This document shows positions 62,607 to 64,000 of a stretch of 64,000 nt of DNA, piece by piece. Where the stretch lies: the NCBI GenBank assembly GCA_008828725.1, contig MEHQ01002205.1:112689-176688 (forward strand). Reading direction: 5' to 3'. The position numbers were made by a program, and so were the translations under genes. Source of the DNA: Saccharina japonica (taxonomy: Eukaryota; Sar; Phaeophyceae; Laminariales; Laminariaceae). Below the pieces are notes generated by a model. The model worked only from the letters and a program-made list of their open reading frames with translations, was not told the DNA's origin and ran no database searches. Position 1 is the stretch's first letter, and each line of letters starts with the position of its first letter.

Positions 62607-64000
62607 TGCTCCGTCTCGAAAGGGATGCGTGGTCAGTGGTCAAATTACTTAGGCAAGCCACCAATGAGTACGCCCCCCCCCCCCCCGACAGGTTCGATAC
62701 GCGGACTTTATCAAGTTGGACATTGGAATGCCCGCGCGACGCCCCCCCGATGACGTTCTCCGCAGGGTGGAAGAGCTTGACCGCGAGATGGGCCTGGGGG
62801 CGGAGCTGCGAAGGTGCGGGCGGATTACACATCGGGCAAATGGATCAGATCAGATCATATCAGATCATATCAAATCAGATCAGATCAGATCAGATCCCCA
62901 TGTCGTGATCTATTACGCGGGAGGTCCGTTCGCTACTTTGACCCTCCCCCAGCGCCGACCATAAAACGCCTCCAACCTATGTTGACTGTTTTCACACATC
63001 GGACAGATCATGTACAGATAGATCATTTCCACTTGAGGATCTAGATCTTTCAGGGACAGATAAGAGTCCTGATCTGTAGGGATCTAGCTCGTTGTTGCCG
63101 GCTGGAACCTGCTAAGTCTGCATGATCTAGGGCATGTTTGCTGGGTTGGACCTATCTGTACTGTACAGATCTCGCACAGCATCTCGTAACAGCAGATTAG
63201 AATCTAGATGATCTATCTAGTAATAGATGATCTATGTGTAGATGATCTATCTGTAAATGATCTATATGTAGATGATATATCTGTAGACGATCTATCTGTA
63301 AATTATCTATCTGTAGATGATCTATCTGTAGATGCTCTCTCTCTGTAGATGATCTATCTGTAGATGCTATCTCTCTGTAGATCATCTATCTGATATGTCA
63401 GACGTGTGAACGCTTTCCCCAGGTGTACTCATCCGGACTTCATCACTCAGGTCGTGGCGGGGAGTGACCCCGAGCGTGTCGGGAGGGAAAGCGTCGAGAA
63501 AAGCGCCCCGTGGTTGGTGAGCCGAGCGAGAGGGGGGGGTACAATAGTAGACACGTGCTACGATGATGGAGAACGGTCGTGTTTTCTCGACCTGGCCCAA
63601 CGTCGATGTACTGGTTGTACTGGTTGATAGTCCACACTGCAGTAGTAGTAAGGCCTCATTACCCCCTAGAACTTTCCAATAATTTTCCATGCTGTCGGGT
63701 TTCGTGTTTGCGTTATAGGGTTAGGGTGGGGTAAAGAGAGCAGCAGTGTTCACGACCTGGCCCAGCTTGGAGAAAATGGTTAGTAGTCCACACTAACTTG
63801 CTTATTACACTCTAGAACATTCCGAGAAATTTCTCAGTCGGTTGGGGTTAGAGTTACGTAGGGTTAGTATATACGAGGTTAAGGTTAGGGCTGGGATTTT
63901 CTCCCATCTCCTATCCTGCCCGACTCGATTCGCTCGCTTTCTTTGAGGGCTGTTAACTATTTGGCATAGCTCCCACAGAATGGTTGAATACCCACGACGT
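37187..64000 (+). CDS. INTS1: Integrator complex subunit 1 (5' part)
   Basis: Seventeen exons were traced: 37187-37402, 39006-39209, 40580-41235, 43526-43664, 44775-44881, 45714-45849, 49861-50564, 51744-52128, 52194-52244, 52717-52930, 53910-54042, 55125-55450, 56476-56580, 59754-60425, 60856-60996, 62692-62813 and 63423-63516. The gene continues beyond the window. By eye against human INTS1, recognisable blocks are LCNELRRMAELRPKVF, LPEWPVALVDVYMHDALG with FVDNLRTAW, RRAVEETILSALHDRF, VRAFVAPHLNRWLNSP, ARRPPDDVLRRVEELDRE and CTHPDFITQVV..SAPWL, in the human order. INTS1 is a large alpha-solenoid scaffold of Integrator (snRNA 3' ends, early termination). Insertions of Ala, Gly, Ser and Pro enlarge this copy. 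Exons 4-7 lie in a duplicated block, and exon 12 has a frame break. Confidence 0.88.
38214..38400. mobile_element. MITE with ACAGGACACCT ends
   Basis: Left ACAGGACACCTGATAAGAAA; right, on the other strand, ACAGGACACCTACGTAATAA. An AAGAAACAGG block follows in both arms. It lies in INTS1 intron 1. Confidence 0.7.
39006..39209 (+). CDS. INTS1: INTS1 exon 2
   Basis: 68 codons, phase 0 at both ends, acceptor TCGAAG after a long T tract, donor AAG|GTGCCG. DPDRKLCNELRRMAELRPKV aligns with the human segment around KPDSTLYLSLMYLAKIKPNI, and the exon ends SACAILAAALK. Confidence 0.92.
39248..39385. repeat. ACCGTTTGG palindromic repeats
   Basis: GGACCGTTTGGATT..CAAACGGTCCTTA at 39338-39378 and a looser pair just upstream. 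It resembles 23762-23800 and part of 8091-8110, probably tiny Tourist-like MITE remnants. Confidence 0.55.
40580..41235 (+). CDS. INTS1: INTS1 exon 3 (RNA polymerase II-binding region)
   Basis: 218 codons plus two bases, acceptor GGTACAG, donor TCGAG|GTGCGG. The first 40 residues (DLPEWPVALVDVYMHDALGG, FVDNLRTAW) are the most conserved block of INTS1, annotated in domain databases as DUF3677 or a polymerase-binding domain (recalled). The rest is low-complexity Ala, Ser, Gly and acidic sequence, ending EHLPPVWDRFS. A competing donor GGC|GTAAGT ten bases later would break the phase with exon 4. Confidence 0.92.
41630..41735 (+). repeat. Intronic repeat with TTAGGG-like words
   Basis: CATTACACCCTAGAACATTC, GAGAATTTTCCCCACACGGT and GGGTTAGGGTTATACTAGGG. 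Related sequence occurs at 42774-42879 (duplicate), 63590-63725 and 63745-63890. It is a dispersed family, not a telomere. Confidence 0.65.
41845..42026 (+). mobile_element. Two adjoining TTAA-family MITEs
   Basis: The first (41845-41949) is a variant with GGACTGCAGTCCC ends. The second runs to about 42026 with the standard GGTCCCACG, GAATTAGTGTGGGAT and CAGTTCTGAA core. The TTAA between them is shared. Both are repeated 1,144 bp downstream. Confidence 0.75.
43526..43664 (+). CDS. INTS1: INTS1 exon 4, first copy
   Basis: Begins with one base completing the Arg codon from exon 3 (RFSR|NRRAVEETIL) and ends CAG|GTGAAG in phase 0. NRRAVEETILSALHDRF aligns with human LAESVEEYVLDMLRDQL. Confidence 0.88.
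43685..43770 (-). mobile_element. TTAA-family MITE
   Basis: TTAACCCCATTCAGAACTG to CCAGTTCCTAAGGGGTTAA, starting 20 bp after the exon 4 donor. The duplicate lies at 46992-47077. Confidence 0.85.
44775..44881 (+). CDS. INTS1: INTS1 exon 5, first copy
   Basis: 35 codons plus two bases, acceptor TCGTAG, donor CAG|GTGAGC. VRAFVAPHLNRWLNSPAF aligns with human VRLLAVQKLEMWLQNPKL, a helical repeat of the scaffold. Confidence 0.9.
45056..45290 (+). mobile_element. Poly(C)-tail SINE family member
   Basis: GTCCGCCTCACAAGCAGTTC, GGATGCAGC, GGCGCTTCGCGCTTGGTGCA, GTCTGCCTGGTTGG, GTCCCGGCATTGTAGGGACG and TATGGTCATATGACTACGGC end near a C/T-rich tail. A diverged, 3'-truncated relative follows at 45345-45475. 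Both are repeated at 48370-48600 and 48660-48790. Confidence 0.7.
45714..45849 (+). CDS. INTS1: INTS1 exon 6, first copy
   Basis: One base completes Ser, then 45 codons DLLQMLVQRVDPELVAEGDG to LKPLYRSALQ, donor CAG|GTTAGA, phase 0. This aligns with the human helical region following exon 5. Confidence 0.9.
46545..46650 (+). pseudogene. INTS1: INTS1 exon 7, truncated copy
   Basis: Has an intact acceptor (GCTTCAG) and encodes ELLRQRPGFSPRVLESSLHA and on to GVGG. At 46650 it runs into the start of unit B instead of the rest of the exon. There is no donor, and a stop follows within a few codons, so inclusion would truncate the protein. Confidence 0.85.
46833..46971 (+). CDS. INTS1: INTS1 exon 4, second copy
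   Basis: Same sequence and splice sites as 43526-43664. Exon 3 can join either copy in phase. Confidence 0.8.
48090..48196 (+). CDS. INTS1: INTS1 exon 5, second copy
   Basis: Identical coding sequence to 44775-44881 with the same TCGTAG acceptor and GTGAGC donor. Confidence 0.8.
49030..49165 (+). CDS. INTS1: INTS1 exon 6, second copy
   Basis: Identical coding sequence to 45714-45849. Either copy of exon 6 (phase 0) can join the complete exon 7. Confidence 0.8.
49861..50564 (+). CDS. INTS1: INTS1 exon 7 (complete)
   Basis: 234 codons plus two bases. ELLRQRPGFSPRVLESSLHA and, after a Gly/Ser linker, TKTVLACLFEALGSRRATRE match the helical pattern. About 80 residues of Ala-rich then Gly/Pro/Val-rich insertion follow. 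LPERCADIVGLALEVLETGQ resumes the scaffold. The donor GGAAG|GTGGGA joins in phase to exon 8. Confidence 0.85.
51744..52128 (+). CDS. INTS1: INTS1 exon 8
   Basis: One base completes Arg, then DLSYLAALSGPALRRWAATL and a Lys/Ala-rich helical stretch with two similar units (KSAASTGALHRKR, KFVASNTGALQRKR) and a Gly-rich end. The donor GGC|GTGAGG is preferred because it restores an open frame in the next piece; reading through ends at a TGA at 52198. Confidence 0.7.
52194..52244 (+). CDS. INTS1: INTS1 exon 9 (small, tentative)
   Basis: 17 codons GVTMRSVRAKFLKDMAP between GGGCCAG and CCG|GTGCGT, phase 0 at both ends. It needs a 65-bp intron, very short for this gene. The peptide fits the human segment near ERFVVHITDVLA. 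Confidence 0.5.
52421..52645. repeat. Intronic ~20-bp tandem repeat
   Basis: Units of TTTGTATGCGCATCTAT and variants. It gives false Cys/Ala/Tyr-rich frames. Confidence 0.8.
52717..52930 (+). CDS. INTS1: INTS1 exon 10
   Basis: Acceptor CGTAACAG, 71 codons plus one base, donor ACAG|GTATTT followed by a (TTG)n run. LHRSGLVWCERAAPPLLLAG and SLWRDCLAIVRNLTLLSHNR fit the human region around GIAWDKGEKRNLEVLRSFQN. Confidence 0.7.
53505..53835. repeat. Intronic ~105-bp tandem repeat, three units
   Basis: Units run CTGATGTAA..TAAG, CTTGATGACTTTGATGGC, TTTTGATGCCTCTAACGA and CCTGTCACGCCTTTGATCCC, moderately diverged, just upstream of exon 11. Confidence 0.75.
53910..54042 (+). CDS. INTS1: INTS1 exon 11
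   Basis: Acceptor ACCAACAG, donor CTCAG|GTGCCC. LRSALRLAAHPVNAPAEELL and GLLEALVLR align with human LVIGLSRELPLGPADAMELA and DHLVKR. Phases match exons 10 and 12. Confidence 0.82.
54055..54265. repeat. TGCTTTGCTG tandem repeat
   Basis: An array of TTTTGCTGTG and TTTGCTGTGC words right after the exon 11 donor. A TTAA-family MITE is at 54573-54674 and an AGAGAG-rich stretch at 54880-55035. Confidence 0.85.
55125..55450 (+). CDS. INTS1: INTS1 exon 12 (frame break inside)
   Basis: The acceptor TTCCCAG joins in phase: LVLR|AARSRAMYKASGAAIVL matches human VKRAAAVQADDV. A basic PVKKPR and long Gly-rich insertion follow. The 3' end MLIVRNADVEKGIITE with donor GAG|GTGAGA is in another frame, and the starting frame meets TGA three bases before that donor. 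The GGT-repeat region may hide a small intron (acceptor CCAGACAG at 55366-55373) or contain a length error. Confidence 0.6.
56197..56406 (+). mobile_element. Poly(C)-tail SINE family, best full copy
   Basis: GTCCGCCTCAGAGGCGGTTC, then GGATGCAGCTCACCCTCCAT, GCGCTTGGTGCAAGCAATGT, CTGCCTGGTTGGTGAAAACC, CGTGCTCCGTCCCGGC, GGATGCGAGGGTCTATGGTC, ATATGACTACGGCC and ACATGAGTA end in a C run of about 15. The 3' third resembles the LINE end at 62480-62577. The middle, GCAAGCA.TGTCTGCCTGGTTGGT, loosely recalls the 5S rRNA internal promoter; that is tentative. Confidence 0.7.
56476..56580 (+). CDS. INTS1: INTS1 exon 13
   Basis: Acceptor TCTTTCAG, 35 codons NAALKVAAGGTASQLEASPA to AAWNQLQ, phase 0. The donor CAG|GTCGAC is weak but gives AAWNQLQ|MLVCTDFRFPPP, close to human AAWEEYPTLKMLMEM and following PP. 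A longer reading to a Gly-rich tail (to about 56740) is the alternative. Confidence 0.6.
56997..57133 (+). mobile_element. Poly(C)-tail SINE family, 5'-truncated copy
   Basis: Starts within CAATGTCTGCCTGGTCGG and continues to GGCCATGCATGGAATGAAGT, ACA and a C run. 5' truncation is usual for reverse-transcribed inserts. Confidence 0.65.
57675..57955. mobile_element. GATCTATCTGTAG element, copy with minimal array
   Basis: Family head (TTTCAGGGCAGATACGTTCC, GATCTATCCG, CATGTTGTCGGGTGCC, CCTGGGTTGGATCTGTACTG, CACAACGACAGGTTAGGATC) but almost no array before TTCGACGCGTGTATG. Confidence 0.6.
58173..58398 (+). mobile_element. Two TTAA-family MITEs
   Basis: 58173-58265 is the GGGCTGCAGTCCC-ended palindromic variant. 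58310-58398 is the standard type (TTAACCCCTTGAGAACTGG to CAGTTCTGAATTGGTTA), whose terminal TTAA is interrupted by the Tourist-like element. Confidence 0.75.
58399..58586. mobile_element. Tourist-like (PIF/Harbinger) MITE
   Basis: Perfect 16-bp inverted ends GGGCCCGTTTTAACGA with a TTA duplication on each side (58396-58398, 58587-58589). The inner arms form a long hairpin around GTCAACACACGCACCAGCAC. The terminus and 3-bp TWA duplication are hallmarks of PIF/Harbinger MITEs. Confidence 0.85.
58590..59600. other. Intronic, nothing recognised; ambiguous base
   Basis: No exon is seen. A G run lies at 58798-58812. The only N in the window is at 59472, next to a T run of about 23. Confidence 0.6.
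59606..59692 (-). mobile_element. TTAA-family MITE, diverged ends
   Basis: TAACCCATTCAGAACTGAAA, CCACACTAATTCCAAGTAGT, TTGTCCCC and GTGGGACCAGTTCTCAAGG, 60 bp upstream of exon 14. Confidence 0.75.
59754..60425 (+). CDS. INTS1: INTS1 exon 14
   Basis: 224 codons, phase 0 at both ends, acceptor CCCCCTCAG, donor CAG|GTGATT. It begins MLVCTDFRFPPPGGSISLNG, matching the human segment MLMEMVMTNNYSYPPCTL, then expands into Gly, Ser, Gln and Ala runs with RHRRGFSASDFFPLA between. It ends in a basic, Pro-rich stretch KRRRAPEPVQ. The expansion has no human counterpart. Confidence 0.82.
60856..60996 (+). CDS. INTS1: INTS1 exon 15
   Basis: 47 codons, phase 0, acceptor GGTCAG, donor GAG|GTATGA. VSKRGRRLIKTMKQIERHDS then SSEEERVLAVVDEQESDPED: a basic helix followed by an acidic stretch with possible casein-kinase-type sites. 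Confidence 0.75.
61641..62577 (+). mobile_element. LINE (non-LTR retrotransposon) 3' fragment, decayed
   Basis: Three frames must be joined. Part one encodes TAAKKVLGCSSTTSNTVLRA, VRKLKWQYKVKNMPNKRLPA and GRAGIRWDSVVEKVW, typical of the region after the reverse-transcriptase domain in algal LINEs. Part two (from about 62034) gives YLHGPMDFAKKLKLRFRVGD and a zinc-knuckle-like CPCGKAIESRIHIVGEC. Part three includes the DRWWPQ block before ending in ATGAGTGACG and a C run of over 50. Frameshifts and the missing 5' half show it is dead. Confidence 0.8.
62607..62687 (+). repeat. Second copy of the LINE 3' end with poly(C)
   Basis: TGCTCCGTCTCGAAAGGGAT, GCGTGGTCAGTGGTCAAATT, ACTTAGGCAAGCCACC, AATGAGTACG and a C run repeat the LINE terminus at 62480-62577. 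The C run lies directly before the CGACAG acceptor of exon 16. Confidence 0.8.
62692..62813 (+). CDS. INTS1: INTS1 exon 16
   Basis: 40 codons plus two bases, VRYADFIKLDIGMPARRPPD then DVLRRVEELDREMGLGAELR. It aligns with human PPRRPPPHILDQVKSLNQSL and RLGHLLCR. The donor CGAAG|GTGCGG joins to exon 17 across an Arg codon. Confidence 0.93.
62990..63412. mobile_element. GATCTATCTGTAG minisatellite element, last copy
   Basis: Ends CACACATCGGACAGATCATG and (reverse) CACACGTCTGACATATCA. Family head, then an array of about 12 units at 63205-63390. It fills most of intron 16 and ends 10 bp before the exon 17 acceptor. Confidence 0.75.
63423..63516 (+). CDS. INTS1: INTS1 exon 17
   Basis: Acceptor TTTCCCCAG, donor TTG|GTGAGC. 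CTHPDFITQVVAGSDPERVG to EKSAPWL aligns with human RNPDFLLHIIQR..SMPWL. It is the last exon seen; the gene continues to the right. Confidence 0.93.
63590..63890 (+). repeat. Intronic repeats with TTAGGG-like words, two units
   Basis: Two diverged copies of the 41630-41735 family (CGACCTGGCCCA.C, AGTCCACACT, CATTAC.CCCTAGAAC, AATTTTCC, GGGTTAGGGT). The remainder of the window to 64000 shows no exon. Confidence 0.6.

Overview
This window is nuclear DNA from an intron-rich eukaryote. Genes are sparse and split by introns from 65 bp to about 6 kb. Exons are GC-rich, splice sites are conventional (GT-AG, one probable GC-AG), and encoded proteins carry long Gly, Ala, Ser and Pro runs. Most of the sequence is microsatellite, minisatellite and small transposon debris. 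A large stramenopile genome, most likely a brown alga, fits best. That is an inference from gene architecture and the LINE type, not a sequence match I could run.

Layout. 1-13 kb holds no confident gene: a 1.7-kb terminal-inverted-repeat (TIR) element filled with a 42-bp minisatellite (594-2303), a 19-bp Tn5/Nextera mosaic end that looks like library adapter (5472-5490), and a duplicated repeat whose second copy is interrupted by a tRNA-headed SINE and a 765-bp TIR element. 13.1-13.9 kb holds two exon-like segments of unknown identity. 18.6-22.9 kb carries the 3' part of a + strand gene for a His/Gly-rich then Cys-rich protein. 23-29.8 kb is repeats. 29.9-36.7 kb is a complete minus-strand gene for an ATX1/ATOX1-type copper chaperone (75 aa, three exons, the first contributing only the ATG, with a 6.0-kb intron). 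About 440 bp away, head to head, starts the + strand gene for Integrator subunit 1 (INTS1), which runs from 37187 past the right edge. I traced 17 exons whose phases agree, apart from one frame break in exon 12. They correspond to roughly the first 1,000 residues of the human protein.

Two tandem duplications sit inside INTS1. A 1,144-bp unit (41174-43461) re-copies the end of exon 3, and a ~3.3-kb unit (43346-49966) re-copies exons 4-6 and part of exon 7. INTS1 is a scaffold of the Integrator complex (snRNA 3'-end formation, promoter-proximal termination) and ATX1 delivers Cu(I) to P-type ATPases. Their shared spacer suggests a bidirectional promoter, but I see no functional link.

Mobile elements form several families: TTAA-ended MITEs (over a dozen copies), a Tourist-like MITE nested in one of them, hAT-like MITEs, elements built around a GATCTATCTGTAG minisatellite, and a poly(C)-tailed SINE whose 3' end resembles that of a LINE fragment at 61.6-62.6 kb. 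Nothing prokaryotic, no rRNA gene and no CRISPR array was seen.
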